Below are positions 9,447-17,948 of a stretch of 64,000 nucleotides of DNA, piece after piece. The notes under the pieces were generated by a model. The model saw nothing but the letters and a program-made list of their open reading frames with translations. It made no database searches and was not told the DNA's origin. Each line of letters starts with the position of its first letter. Position 1 is the stretch's first letter. Origin of the DNA: Corynebacterium sp. Marseille-P3884 (GTDB taxonomy: Bacteria > Actinomycetota > Actinomycetes > Mycobacteriales > Mycobacteriaceae); contig NZ_JAGKSD010000004.1 in the NCBI RefSeq assembly GCF_017942225.1, positions 114,220 to 178,219 on the forward strand, in the 5' to 3' direction. The position numbers and the translations under genes are program-made.

Positions 9447-9836
9447 ATGGCTAAGCTCTCCAAGGATGAGCTCATTGAGCAGTTCAAGGAAATGACCCTT
9501 ATTGAACTTTCCGAGTTCCTGAAGGAATTCGAGGAGGTCTTCGACGTGACCGCTGCCGCTCCGGTCGCTGCTGTTGCAGCTGCTCCGGGCGCTGCTGGCG
9601 ATGCCCCGGCTGCTGAGGAGAAGGACGAGTTCGACGTCGTTCTCGAGGCTGCTGGCGACAAGAAGATCGGTGTCATTAAGGCTGTCCGCGAGATCGTCTC
9701 CGGCCTGGGCCTGAAGGACGCTAAGGAGATGGTTGAGGGCGCACCGAAGGCCATCCTCGAGGGCGCTAACAAGGACGACGCTGAGGCTGCTAAGGCCAAG
9801 CTCGAAGAGGCTGGCGCAACCGTCACCCTTAAGTAA
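9447..9836 (+). CDS. rplL: 50S ribosomal protein L7/L12
   Basis: Stalk protein bL12, 129 residues, which recruits translation GTPases. It shows the N-terminal dimerisation helices (residues 1-32), an Ala/Pro-rich hinge (about 36-55) and the globular C-terminal domain with EKDEFDV and the [14 protein letters not shown] factor-binding surface. The ATG is preceded by AGAAAGGAAG. The gene ends 20 bases before a strong terminator, so the stalk operon is transcriptionally closed here rather than running directly into rpoB. Confidence 0.98.
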   Translation: MAKLSKDELIEQFKEMTLIELSEFLKEFEEVFDVTAAAPVAAVAAAPGAAGDAPAAEEKDEFDVVLEAAGDKKIGVIKAVREIVSGLGLKDAKEMVEGAPKAILEGANKDDAEAAKAKLEEAGATVTLK

Positions 9837-9856
9837 GCGCCTTTCGCTTATCGACG

Positions 9857-9898
9857 ACACCCCCTTCAGTCGCATCCGCGACCGAAGGGGGTGTTTCA
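9857..9898 (+). terminator. Rho-independent terminator after rplL
   Basis: Perfect 11-base-pair stem ACACCCCCTTC (9857-9867) / GAAGGGGGTGT (9884-9894) followed by TTTC. It separates the stalk operon from the immunity-gene array. Confidence 0.85.
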
Positions 9899-10008
9899 CG
9901 TTTCCGGGTGCCACCACCCCGCGTGAAGAGCTGGTGCCATTCTGTGGAAATGCTTCCGTCCTTCCGGCATCCTTGAACACGAAAGAGCAAAGTCAAGGAC
10001 TGGTGAGA

Positions 10009-10440
10009 ATGACGAATACTCCGGCTAAAGAACCTGGTCGGCTTATCCCGTGGCCCTATGATGTCGATTCCGATGTGCTGGCGTTCGGCTTATCATGCGT
10101 GCCTGATTGGGTGCCACCGGAGTACTGCGAGTTTTTCGACAGCTATGCCGCGTTTGGTCTTGATGGTGCTGATTGGTTTTCTCCGTTTTATCCGCCAAGC
10201 GAGACCTCTAGCGTCCTGTCCGGCTATGCCAGCATGCGTGAGGTCGCAGAGGCTTTCGGTGCGGACGCGGATGCGTGGTTCCCGGTAGCGGATAAGTTTG
10301 ACACCGAGTATGTGGCGTACCACCGCAAGGACGATGGCTCGGTTGAGTTCGGCCGCTACCATTTCGAAGATCAGGAGTTTTTGGACGGACCGTATCCGAG
10401 TATGACGGCGTGGATGCGCACCTACGGGGTTGATCTTTAA
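10009..10440 (+). CDS. SUKH/SMI1-KNR4-like putative immunity protein
   Basis: Soluble 143-residue protein with no signal peptide or TM segment. The pattern resembles the SMI1/KNR4 (SUKH) fold used widely as polymorphic-toxin immunity proteins: an early PPEYCEFF helix, a central Trp/Phe-rich sheet region (WFPVADKFDTEYVAY, DGSVEFGRYHFED) and a terminal PSMTAWM helix. ATG 10009 has an AAGGA ribosome site at 9995; the frame is open further upstream but that part crosses the rplL terminator. It is the first gene of the immunity-like array and abuts the next gene. Family assignment is by pattern only. Confidence 0.55.
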   Translation: MTNTPAKEPGRLIPWPYDVDSDVLAFGLSCVPDWVPPEYCEFFDSYAAFGLDGADWFSPFYPPSETSSVLSGYASMREVAEAFGADADAWFPVADKFDTEYVAYHRKDDGSVEFGRYHFEDQEFLDGPYPSMTAWMRTYGVDL

Positions 10441-10444
10441 CCAG

Positions 10445-11191
10445 ATGGAAGTGTCGAGTACTAGGTTCGATGACCGTTCTTTTGATCGGGTGTGTGTCGA
10501 CGGAGTGAGTTTGTCCACGGTGTGGTTTGAAAACTGCACCATTACTCGCCCGTATGGGACGCCCAGTGGTGTGTCGGGTGTGTCGTTGGTCGATTCGGAA
10601 CTGAATTGTCCGGAGTTCGGGTTGCGTGCGGACTGGTTTGCCACCATTGCTGGGTCCACGTTGCGTGATGTGGTCATTGAGGGAAGTGGTGCGCAGTTTC
10701 CGATTTCGGCCAAGGTGATGGGTTCGACGGTCACTGGTGAGATCCGGAATGTGAGTTTCGCTGAGCATCATCGGTATGACCAGCTCGATGGTGTCGATTT
10801 GTCGGGCTGCACGCTGGAAAACGTGAGTTTTCTGGGGATCCCGATGGAGCGGGTCGCGCTGTCGCCCGAGGATGAGGCGCTGGTGGTAGACGATTGGGTC
10901 GCTGTCGCGGATGATCTGCATGCAGTCGCTCGCGAGGGGATGGCGAGCAGCGACGGCAAGGTGAATCTCGCGGCTGGGGAGCTGCACCACTTCATTGAGC
11001 ATGATGCGTCGCTGTTCCTCTCGACGCACGGACTCACGCGCCCGGATGATTCTCTCGGGTATGACGAGCGGCGTGGTTCGCGCTACCTGCATGAGCTTGT
11101 TTCGACGGATAAGCCTGAATGGTTTGTTGAGGCGATCCGGTCGTTGTATCGCGAGGTCGATGGTGGGCGGTTGCTTCCCGAGGGGCTCTGA
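10445..11191 (+). CDS. Pentapeptide-like beta-helix protein, putative immunity factor
   Basis: Soluble 248-residue protein. The N-terminal two thirds has short repeated strands with alternating hydrophobic/Cys positions (FDRVCVDGVSL, VWFENCTI, VDLSGCTLENVSF), resembling a degenerate pentapeptide-repeat solenoid. The C-terminal third is helical. A TTG at 10430 overlapping the upstream stop is an alternative start. A distant paralogue lies at 16533, with a similar C-terminal RGxRYxxEL motif. The position in a run of small soluble genes suggests an immunity role; this is inference. Confidence 0.5.
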   Translation: MEVSSTRFDDRSFDRVCVDGVSLSTVWFENCTITRPYGTPSGVSGVSLVDSELNCPEFGLRADWFATIAGSTLRDVVIEGSGAQFPISAKVMGSTVTGEIRNVSFAEHHRYDQLDGVDLSGCTLENVSFLGIPMERVALSPEDEALVVDDWVAVADDLHAVAREGMASSDGKVNLAAGELHHFIEHDASLFLSTHGLTRPDDSLGYDERRGSRYLHELVSTDKPEWFVEAIRSLYREVDGGRLLPEGL

Positions 11192-11387
11192 TCGGGGAGG
11201 AAGCGCTGTAGCCTCTAGCGCTGGCTGGGACTTGGACGGTTCCGTTGGCTTGAGTCTGGGGGTGTGCGATCTGCTCGTCGTGCCTCACACTGCGTTCACT
11301 GTTCCGGTGCCTCGGCATGGCCTGGTTCTAGTTAGGCTCTATGAGCGTAGGTGAGATTTCGCCAAGGTGAAAGGGCACTGCGTCTCA

Positions 11388-11822
11388 ATGGATTTCGGTA
11401 TTGATGCACCGATTGCGTTTGATCGGGTGCTCCATGAGCTTGAGGGTGTTCGTTCGTATCCGTCGATGATTACTCCCGGTGTCACTGTCCACAATGGAAA
11501 ACTGGGGATCGGTGGTTGTGAGTTCCATGTTCGCGCGACCGAGACTCCTGACGGTGTCTCGGAGTATTCGATCGCTATGCCGGGCGAGGGTGGGAACACG
11601 TTTCTGGAGATTCCGCTTTTGACGTCGACTGCGCGTTTTACTGCGGCGTTGGATGAGCAGGGTATTCCGTGGGCCGATGATGGGAAGTCGGACATCGTGT
11701 TGTACGAGCATTGGATGGCGTTTTTCGACGACGTCGGGGAGATCACCCATGTGCTGTGGTACAACCGCGAGTTGATGACGGACGTGGAGTTACTGGACGC
11801 TGCGTTTCCGCCGAAGCAGTGA
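11388..11822 (+). CDS. Hypothetical soluble protein of the immunity-like array
   Basis: Unrecognised 144-residue protein with no signal peptide or membrane helix and an acidic composition. The pattern suggests alpha/beta structure ending in a motif HVLWYNRELM. ATG 11388 is chosen because a GTG at 11367 lacks a ribosome site; the site for 11388 is itself weak (AAGGG at about 11370). It is preceded by a 196-base gap with no recognisable gene, so it may have its own promoter. Its size, solubility and neighbours fit an immunity protein, but no family is recognised. Confidence 0.55.
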   Translation: MDFGIDAPIAFDRVLHELEGVRSYPSMITPGVTVHNGKLGIGGCEFHVRATETPDGVSEYSIAMPGEGGNTFLEIPLLTSTARFTAALDEQGIPWADDGKSDIVLYEHWMAFFDDVGEITHVLWYNRELMTDVELLDAAFPPKQ

Positions 11823-11929
11823 CAGGCACTGCGTGCGTTCGCGTCTCGATTCGTGGCGGCGAAACCGGAATCGCGGTTAGCATTTGGCAGACAAGGCCAT
11901 CTGGAAATTGAGCAATGCCGAGGTACGCG

Positions 11930-12358
11930 ATGGATTTCACTGTGCGCCCGCCTGAGGGGTTCGAGTTGGGGCATACGCAGGACTACTACGAGGGGAAGGT
12001 CTCGAACTTCTTTCTGACTGATGCGGTGTGGGGCAAGACTTTCAGGGGCGGTGTCGTCGAGGAGTTCGGGGAGTTGGCGAATGTCTCCGGCGAGTTCACG
12101 GGCGATATCGTCACGGCATTGTCGATTGGGGTCAGTGAGGATTCCACGTTGTGCGGGGTTCCGCTTGCCCAGCCGTTGGACCGGGTGGCTCTCCAACTTG
12201 AGAGTGAGGGTTTTGCGGTTGAGGGGTGGGAGCAGATCGACGATGACGTAACGATCCTCCACCTGATCACTGATACCGGGAAAATGCAGGTCACTGCAAC
12301 GCACGGGAAACCCACGGCTGTTGTCTGGGTGATGGGCGCCCAGGGCGCGAAGCAGTAG
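11930..12358 (+). CDS. Hypothetical soluble protein of the immunity-like array
   Basis: Unrecognised 142-residue acidic cytoplasmic protein. ATG 11930 is favoured over an in-frame ATG at 11915 because GAGGT at 11920 gives a well-spaced ribosome site. The N-terminal region may be a small beta sheet (MDFTVRPPEGFELG) and the C-terminal half an alpha/beta segment (VALQLESEGFAVEGWEQI, VTILHLITDTGKMQVT). It begins MDF like the protein at 11388, but no convincing homology between them is seen. The next gene follows after 9 bases, so the two are probably co-transcribed. Confidence 0.55.
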   Translation: MDFTVRPPEGFELGHTQDYYEGKVSNFFLTDAVWGKTFRGGVVEEFGELANVSGEFTGDIVTALSIGVSEDSTLCGVPLAQPLDRVALQLESEGFAVEGWEQIDDDVTILHLITDTGKMQVTATHGKPTAVVWVMGAQGAKQ

Positions 12359-12367
12359 CAGGCAGTG

Positions 12368-13507
12368 ATGAAGACGCCGGATTGTGAGCCTCTGGCCTGC
12401 TTTCTAGTGGCAAGTGGCTGGGAGCGTGAGAACGAGACGTCGTTCTTGCTCAAGGGGCCGTCGCTGGCGTCGCGGTTGGTGCTCGAGCCGTCGCATCCTC
12501 TGGGCGATCCTGGAGGTGAGTCGGTGGTGGCGCACGTCAGTGTGCTCGACCCGGCGTTGCGCACGGCATCCAATGACGGGGTAATCTACCGGGGCGCGCC
12601 GCAGTCGCTGTTCAACGCGGCGTTGATCGGCAAGGCTTCGAATGCATTGACTACGGCTATCCGGCTGCAGCGTGACGGGGTGCCGGACACTGAGCGTTCT
12701 GCACAGTTGCATGCTGATATAATGGGCTTCACCAATGGTGTGTCTGCTCCGTGGATTGCGCAGTGTATTTCTTCCGGCGAACGTAGTGGAAGCGACCGCA
12801 GTGAGGCAGATGCGCGGAATTTGGCTGCGTCGTTGCGTTCGTTGGGGGAGGACAGTCTCGCGGTGGAGGTTGAGAAGGACGCCGCTAGGTTCCATTCGGA
12901 GCGTGGGGCAGAGGTGCCCGCATACACTGTTGCGGTCTTCATTCCGTCTGGTTGTGCCGGCACGGACACGATTTTCAGCATTGTCGAGGCGTCGAGCGCG
13001 GATAGCGCTCCAGATCCGCGACTCGAAGATTACGTGGAGGTTCTCGCGCTTATCGACGGCTTGTCTACCCCACGTGTCCGTAATTCCCGCCTAGTGACTG
13101 TGGAGGTTGCGTGGAGTCATTCGGTTCCGGAGGAGCTGCTTGAGGCTGCGGAGCGTGATGGTCTGGGTGTCTGCAATCTGACGACGGGTGAGTTCTATCT
13201 GGCTGGCGATGAGGACCCGCGTTTCACATCTGAGATCACTTATCGGCTTGCGTGGGCATCGCCGACGACGGCCGTTCGGGCGTTGGGGTTGATCCGTCGG
13301 GGGAGCATCATTGCCGGCGCTGATGCTGATACTGCTGTTTTTCTTCTTGACGATGCGAGCGGGGATGCGCTCACGGTCGAATACGACTTGCTGAGCGGCT
13401 CCTACCAGGTTGATCACCGTGCCACCTCGGATAAGAGCGCGCTGCCTGCGCGTTTTTCCTGCGGTTACGAAGAAGCCGTCCAACTGGTGGAGGCGTTCCT
13501 CGCATGA
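12368..13507 (+). CDS. Hypothetical 379-residue protein of the immunity-like array
   Basis: Unrecognised protein, the second largest of the array. No signal peptide or TM helix is visible. It appears to have two or three alpha/beta units: residues 1-150 contain a predicted strand region (VVAHVSVLDPALR) and an Ala/Leu helix (FNAALIGKASNALTTAI); residues about 180-380 contain strand-rich segments (YTVAVFIPSG, LVTVEVAWSH, ITYRLAWASP) and a C-terminal helix ending in EAVQLVEAFLA. GTG 12365, immediately before ATG 12368, is an alternative start. It could be a duplicated immunity-type domain. No function can be assigned. Confidence 0.55.
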   Translation: MKTPDCEPLACFLVASGWERENETSFLLKGPSLASRLVLEPSHPLGDPGGESVVAHVSVLDPALRTASNDGVIYRGAPQSLFNAALIGKASNALTTAIRLQRDGVPDTERSAQLHADIMGFTNGVSAPWIAQCISSGERSGSDRSEADARNLAASLRSLGEDSLAVEVEKDAARFHSERGAEVPAYTVAVFIPSGCAGTDTIFSIVEASSADSAPDPRLEDYVEVLALIDGLSTPRVRNSRLVTVEVAWSHSVPEELLEAAERDGLGVCNLTTGEFYLAGDEDPRFTSEITYRLAWASPTTAVRALGLIRRGSIIAGADADTAVFLLDDASGDALTVEYDLLSGSYQVDHRATSDKSALPARFSCGYEEAVQLVEAFLA

Positions 13508-13563
13508 CCTGAGTCGGTTAGGAATTACTTGTAATCGAGCGCTACTCGGGTTTTTCGTAGACG

Positions 13564-14850
13564 ATGGAGGACATGACTAAGTTTCCTTCGGATCTTTTCA
13601 GCGTGTCGGGGCAGCCATGCGACGAAGCCAGGATGGAGCAGATTGAGCGGAATCTTGGTGTTGATCTGCCTGGGCGCTACCGGGAGTTGATCATGGCGAC
13701 TGGTTGCGGGGATGTGGCCGAAAAGTATGCGTACTCGCGTAGGTACTGTGGGAAAGACGGTACTGATTTCGGGGGCGTGAAGACCTTGTGCGGCAACGGC
13801 CCGAACCCGCATTCGGCTTTTCGGTTTGATGTCGATGGTGATGCGTTGAGGATTGCGAGGAAGTGGGAGTATCCGCAGTGGGGTGTGTTGTTCGGTTTCG
13901 GTTATGGGAGTGCGCATACTCCGCTGTTGCTCAATGTGAGCAATCCTGCCTACCCGGTGGGGGCGGTTGTTCACCTTGATGTGGAGGTCGGGGAGGAGAC
14001 CTGTATTTTCGACAGTTTTGATGAATTCTTTGAGGATTTGGTCGACCCGTTTGAGCCGGAGGGGTTTGATCCGTCGGAGCTTGATAGGTCCAAGGTGCGG
14101 GCCATCAAGGAGCCTGGCATGGACAACGCGGTCAAGGAACCGAGTGAGGGGCATGCTTCGTCTCCTGCGCGTGAGGTGGTGCATCCGAACCCGGATGCAG
14201 GCGGCGGGTTCGGAATTATCGTGAGTGAGCCGGTGGAGGAGAAGTTGTTGTTACCGTCGATTGAGCGACGGTTGCTGTTGCCGCCGCGGTCGACGCCAGC
14301 GTTGGATGCTTTCGCTGAGCAGGTGGAAGATAAGTTCATTACGTCGGTTGAGGTTGCCGGTGACGGGTTGTTGGGCATCAAGGTGAATCTTCCTTCGCCG
14401 AGTACTGTCGCATCTAGGATTTCTCCGGTTGCCTTGGCGAATGGAGTGGCGTTGGCTGTTCCTGAGTGGAATTACGTGCTTACTCGTGGCAGCGAGGTTG
14501 ATACGTATCGTCTGCGCGCGAGGGGTTCGGAGTTCGAGTATGCGTCCGCTGAGCTTGTCGATGAGACGCTTGATTTCATCGTCCGTATTTCTATCCCTGA
14601 TGGGGATGAGGATTTCATTGTGGTGGCTGAGCGTACTGGTGATGAACGGTGGGGTGAGGAGGAGAAGACCCCGTTCATTCGTTCACGGTGGGAGTTTGAG
14701 AACAGTGATTGGGCTGTGGAGTATCGGGATGCACACAAGCAGCAGTTTTTCACCTTCACTCCCAGTGTTGATGAGGTCGCGCGGTTGGTGAAGCATTGGC
14801 TTGCAACCGGTGGTGATGTCGCTGGTGAGGCTGACTGGCAGAACCTGTAG
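13564..14850 (+). CDS. SMI1/KNR4 (SUKH)-domain protein with extra C-terminal domain
   Basis: Soluble 428-residue protein. Residues about 20-170 carry a clear SMI1/KNR4 pattern: EQIERNLGVDLPGRYRELI at the front, then GDALRIARKWEYPQWGVLFGFGYG and IFDSFDEFFEDL at the end of the domain. This fold is a common immunity module. A linker near 190-240 leads to a second alpha/beta domain (about 240-420) ending in a helix VDEVARLVKHWLA. ATG 13573, directly after GGAGG, is an alternative start but its spacing is only 2 bases. The two-domain build suggests either a fusion of two immunity domains or an immunity protein with an accessory domain. Confidence 0.65.
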   Translation: MEDMTKFPSDLFSVSGQPCDEARMEQIERNLGVDLPGRYRELIMATGCGDVAEKYAYSRRYCGKDGTDFGGVKTLCGNGPNPHSAFRFDVDGDALRIARKWEYPQWGVLFGFGYGSAHTPLLLNVSNPAYPVGAVVHLDVEVGEETCIFDSFDEFFEDLVDPFEPEGFDPSELDRSKVRAIKEPGMDNAVKEPSEGHASSPAREVVHPNPDAGGGFGIIVSEPVEEKLLLPSIERRLLLPPRSTPALDAFAEQVEDKFITSVEVAGDGLLGIKVNLPSPSTVASRISPVALANGVALAVPEWNYVLTRGSEVDTYRLRARGSEFEYASAELVDETLDFIVRISIPDGDEDFIVVAERTGDERWGEEEKTPFIRSRWEFENSDWAVEYRDAHKQQFFTFTPSVDEVARLVKHWLATGGDVAGEADWQNL

Positions 14851-14943
14851 CAGCGCGATTGCTGTAGGACTGGAGCGTGATGGCTGACAAAGGGGTAGTG
14901 ATGAGTGATCCGGCGACAGAGTTGGCTGAGGTAAGGAGGCATG

Positions 14944-15540
14944 ATGAACGAAGCAGCAATGGAGGCGGCTGAGGCGGCGGGGTTGCACACTCCGGTGCCA
15001 TCGCGGCATGAGAAAATTTCCGATGATTTGCTCGAGCATTATGTGTATGGGTTGAGGGACTATATCCGAAGCAAGGAATATACGTCTGATCATGCGACAG
15101 AATTAGTGTGCGTAATCAACGAGTTTCTTAAGGCGCGGCATCGGTATTTGTTTGATGCTTTTGAGGAGTGTTATTACGAGGTGCCGACAATTGATTTCCG
15201 GAGTCAGGTGTTTTTCTCGTTGGAGCGTTTGGCAGGTAGTCGGGGTGAGCTGCTTGACCGGATGTTGGAGATGTATATGACGGATCATCGCAGTATTGGG
15301 TCGACTAGCGAGATGATCAAGGAGTATTTCCAGGTCATGGTGGTCAAGAAGGGCAAGCAGCGGCATTGGGATCTGATTGCACAAAGCGTGGATACTCAGA
15401 AAGATGTTGAGTTTCTTACGATGTTGACGTCGAAGTTGCAGGCGAAGTTGGATCGACGTGGTGTGGTTGCGTGGATGCCGGAGTTGGATGATGCTCAGCG
15501 GGTGGTTAGTGGCCCGCCTGTGACACTGGAGGATAAGTAG
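14944..15540 (+). CDS. Helical hypothetical protein, paralogue of the gene at 15962
   Basis: Soluble, mostly helical 198-residue protein of unknown function. It shares a conserved pattern with the gene at 15962: LERLxG...ELLDxMLEMYxxDHR, then KEYFQ...KGxQRHWDxIA and a Lys/Arg-rich helix ending near a Trp-x-P-E motif, so the two are diverged paralogues. TAAGGAGG at 14932-14939 supports the start; ATG 14944 has better spacing than ATG 14941. A 30-codon frame (14880-14972) in front is probably not a gene. Pairing of related small proteins around a YfbM-like gene suggests duplicated immunity modules. Confidence 0.6.
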   Translation: MNEAAMEAAEAAGLHTPVPSRHEKISDDLLEHYVYGLRDYIRSKEYTSDHATELVCVINEFLKARHRYLFDAFEECYYEVPTIDFRSQVFFSLERLAGSRGELLDRMLEMYMTDHRSIGSTSEMIKEYFQVMVVKKGKQRHWDLIAQSVDTQKDVEFLTMLTSKLQAKLDRRGVVAWMPELDDAQRVVSGPPVTLEDK

Positions 15541-15542
15541 TA

Positions 15543-15944
15543 GTGGTCATTCCGTTCTATATTTCTTTTAGCCAGGATGAATTTGCTGACCTGGATGGTG
15601 GCTCGGTTGGGGCTCGTCGTGACGCGATCGTCGATGCGCTTGAGACGGCGAGTCGTCCGGTGGTGGACATCGACGCGTTTTTCGGTGAGGTAGCTGAGGA
15701 GCTTGCAGAGTTCACGGATGAGTCGACGGCGAGCCGCATTGTTTTCGGTGCTGCGGATTGGGACGGCGAGGACGTGACTGATGGGATGCGGATCAACACT
15801 CCTGATCAGGTGGCGAGTTTAGCAGCGGTGCTCGACGGGCTTTCGCTGGATGATTTCACTCATCCTGATGAGGTTGAGGCTTTGTCGGATTTCTACATGG
15901 ATGCGGCGCGGCGTGGGGATGCTGTTGCGGTGTATCTCAGCTAG
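15543..15944 (+). CDS. YfbM/DUF1877-like small protein, putative immunity factor
   Basis: Soluble 133-residue protein starting at GTG 15543 with GGAGG at 15528. Layout resembles the YfbM (DUF1877) family: N-terminal strand IPFYISFSQ, central helix pair, FGAADW block, and a terminal helix plus strand (YMDAARRGDAVAVYLS). It is homologous to the C-terminal third of the protein at 36882 (FYAAAAGRGDAIAVLMN at its end), so the same domain occurs free-standing here and fused there. YfbM-like domains occur in toxin-immunity contexts. The family call is by pattern and is moderate. Confidence 0.6.
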   Translation: MVIPFYISFSQDEFADLDGGSVGARRDAIVDALETASRPVVDIDAFFGEVAEELAEFTDESTASRIVFGAADWDGEDVTDGMRINTPDQVASLAAVLDGLSLDDFTHPDEVEALSDFYMDAARRGDAVAVYLS

Positions 15945-15961
15945 AGGGGGTTGGTTGTTTC

Positions 15962-16465
15962 ATGTCTGATTTGCCTACGCGTTATGACGCTGTCAGCGAC
16001 GATGAGTTAGACGTGTTTGTCACGCGTCTTGCTGAGCAGCTTGAGCAGGGGTGTGAGGATGTCGATGCTGTTGCTGGGCTTGCCCGGGTGGTTGATGAGC
16101 ATGTGTGGGCTCGGCACGGGCAGTATTTCGAGACTCTTTTTCAGTGTTATCTTGCGGAGCCGCGGTTCGCTGTGCGGTTCCACATGTTTAGCTGTCTGGA
16201 GCGGCTGACGGGGCATGATCCGGAGTTGTTGGACCTGATGTTGGAGCTTTATGACCGCGACCACCGGACGGTTGAGGCTCCGTATGAGCGCGAGGAGATC
16301 AAGGGGTTGTTCCAGTATCTTTTCGCCACCAAGGGCCATCAGCGTCATTGGGATGCGATTGCCCGGACGGCCACGACGGAGGCTGATCGGAAGATGGTCA
16401 AAGCGTTGTCCTACAAGATGCGGAAGGCCAACACCAATCCTGTAGATCCGTGGTTGCCCGAATAG
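15962..16465 (+). CDS. Helical hypothetical protein, paralogue of the gene at 14944
   Basis: Soluble helical protein of 167 residues. It shares with the gene at 14944 the blocks SCLERLTGHDPELLDLMLELYDRDHR, KGLFQYLFATKGHQRHWDAIA and the ending DPWLPE, which corresponds to VAWMPE there. A GAGGGGG ribosome site lies about 11 bases before ATG 15962. The only gene between the two paralogues is the YfbM-like gene, so a two-gene block may have been duplicated and one partner lost. Function is unknown; an immunity role is inferred from context. Confidence 0.6.
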   Translation: MSDLPTRYDAVSDDELDVFVTRLAEQLEQGCEDVDAVAGLARVVDEHVWARHGQYFETLFQCYLAEPRFAVRFHMFSCLERLTGHDPELLDLMLELYDRDHRTVEAPYEREEIKGLFQYLFATKGHQRHWDAIARTATTEADRKMVKALSYKMRKANTNPVDPWLPE

Positions 16466-16532
16466 TTGGGGGCTTGGGTAGCCGGGTGTCGTCGATAAGT
16501 GACTTTCGGATGAGCGTCAGGAGGTTGACCTA

Positions 16533-17504
16533 ATGGGTGGTCCGACCCGTAAGCAGTTGGTGGAGCGGTGGGAGGATTCTTGTACTCCGGAGATGTTGGT
16601 TGCTCCGTCTCCTTTTGGTCTGGTTGATGGCCGCGAGGATTTTCGTGGTTTTCATTGGTCGTGTGCTCTCAATCGGTATGGTCTAGCCACTAAGGATTTC
16701 TTGCGGGCCGGGCAGGTACTTGACAATGTGGACCTCAGCTACGCCGAGATTCATCCGTTTCAAGCTCGCGAACTGACGTTGAGTAATAGCTACGCCAAGC
16801 AAGCGAAGATAATTGTTCAGGACTGGACCTATGGCAGCATTACTAGCTGTGAATTTGATCGGTGCACGATAAAAGGCTCTATGCCTTGGCTCAAGGTATC
16901 TGTGGCCAAGTGTGTGTTTCGTTCGTGCAAGTTCCCGGAACTTTTTGCTTATGGGACACGCTACGACCAATGCCACGTAACTGATATGCGTCTCAACGGA
17001 CCCGTTGGGGGCAGATCGTCTAATCCAGTATTGACAAATGTTTCTGTGAGCGGCCAATGGAAAGAGTGCTCCTTCGAGGAGACGGTTGAGGGGGATCAGC
17101 TTGTAGGTTGCGACTTCAGCGATGTCGAATTCGGGGCCTGCTCGTTCCCGTACGTTGATGTACGCAAGGTGGCCGTTCCAGAGAATGTGCGGCGCTATAC
17201 GGTGTTGAATTGGGAGTCTGTGCATGAAACGATCGCGGATCAGCTGGCGCAGCTCGTCGAAAGTTCTCTAGAGGGCAGCGAGGTTTATAAACAGGCGAGG
17301 TTGGCGCGTTCTTTGCTGGAAATGGATGACCGGGGACAACACGAGTCGGCGCCGAGGCCTCGTGGTGCCCGCTACTGTAATGAGCTGAAGGCTGTGGCCG
17401 ATTGGGGGCACAGTCGTAATTACTTAGTTGAGCTGTATGTGGATGCGGGGGCGGAGTTCATGATTGATCCTGATTTTGAGGAGTTGTCTGGAAATGGGTC
17501 TTAA
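16533..17504 (+). CDS. Pentapeptide-like beta-helix protein, distant paralogue of the gene at 10445
   Basis: Soluble 323-residue protein starting at ATG 16533 with AGGAGG 9 bases upstream. Residues about 60-220 show a solenoid-like pattern of short strands with Cys/Phe/Leu at regular spacing (ITSCEFDRCTIKG, VAKCVFRSCKFPEL, GCDFSDVEFGACSFPYVDV). A helical C-terminal domain (about 225-310) contains RGARYCNEL, similar to RGSRYLHEL in the gene at 10445. The last codons overlap the next gene. Solenoid proteins of this kind occur as immunity factors or DNA mimics; which applies here is unknown. Confidence 0.55.
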   Translation: MGGPTRKQLVERWEDSCTPEMLVAPSPFGLVDGREDFRGFHWSCALNRYGLATKDFLRAGQVLDNVDLSYAEIHPFQARELTLSNSYAKQAKIIVQDWTYGSITSCEFDRCTIKGSMPWLKVSVAKCVFRSCKFPELFAYGTRYDQCHVTDMRLNGPVGGRSSNPVLTNVSVSGQWKECSFEETVEGDQLVGCDFSDVEFGACSFPYVDVRKVAVPENVRRYTVLNWESVHETIADQLAQLVESSLEGSEVYKQARLARSLLEMDDRGQHESAPRPRGARYCNELKAVADWGHSRNYLVELYVDAGAEFMIDPDFEELSGNGS

Positions 17505-17904
17505 CGCTGGGTTTGAGTTCATCGACGGTGAGTGGGCGGTCGGTGATCCGGGGATCGGGCCGGAGGAAGAGTGGATGATCAGTGTTGCTGATCTGTCGAT
17601 GTGCTCTATCACGATTAGTACTGATGAGGGTGGCAGAGAGTTTTTCTTCGGTGCTAATCCCACGATTGTGTTCGATGTTGATCCGGAGTTGGTTCCGGAT
17701 TATGACGGTGAGGTTTTCCGTTCCTTTTTCGCCGGTCGTTATCCGGAGGCGGAAGAAAAGATTGTGGAGTTTGCGGAGACGTACCGGATCATGGCTGGTG
17801 ATACGGAGCCGACGTATGACGGCGAGGTGCGTGATGGTGGCGATCTCGTTGCTAAGTGGTGTGCTGTTTTGGGGATCCCGAGTCCGCTAGAAGCGGCCGA
17901 GTAG
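17494..17904 (+). CDS. Hypothetical acidic protein of the immunity-like array
   Basis: Unrecognised, strongly acidic 136-residue soluble protein. ATG 17494 overlaps the end of the preceding gene by 11 bases, suggesting coupled translation; a TTG at 17464 in the same frame is less likely. Predicted strand-rich N-terminal half (FEFIDGEWAVG, CSITISTDEGG, TIVFDVDPEL) and helical C-terminal half (EEKIVEFAETYRIM). High acidity would suit a partner of a basic nuclease domain, as an inhibitor mimicking nucleic acid, but this is speculation. Confidence 0.55.
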   Translation: MGLNAGFEFIDGEWAVGDPGIGPEEEWMISVADLSMCSITISTDEGGREFFFGANPTIVFDVDPELVPDYDGEVFRSFFAGRYPEAEEKIVEFAETYRIMAGDTEPTYDGEVRDGGDLVAKWCAVLGIPSPLEAAE

Positions 17905-17948
17905 CCGACATTCAGATTCGGGGTCTGGGGTCAGTCACGTTCGTCGAC

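Noticed and set aside
9733..10008. N-terminal extension of the SUKH-like gene into rplL
   Set aside because: Would overlap rplL and its terminator; a good ribosome site supports ATG 10009.
11192..11387. Possible extra gene between the genes at 10445 and 11388
   Set aside because: Only a frame overlapping the upstream gene with no ribosome site; nothing recognisable.
14880..14972. 30-codon frame before the gene at 14944 (MADKGVV...)
   Set aside because: Contains the downstream gene's ribosome site and overlaps its start; could be a leader peptide or remnant but nothing supports translation.
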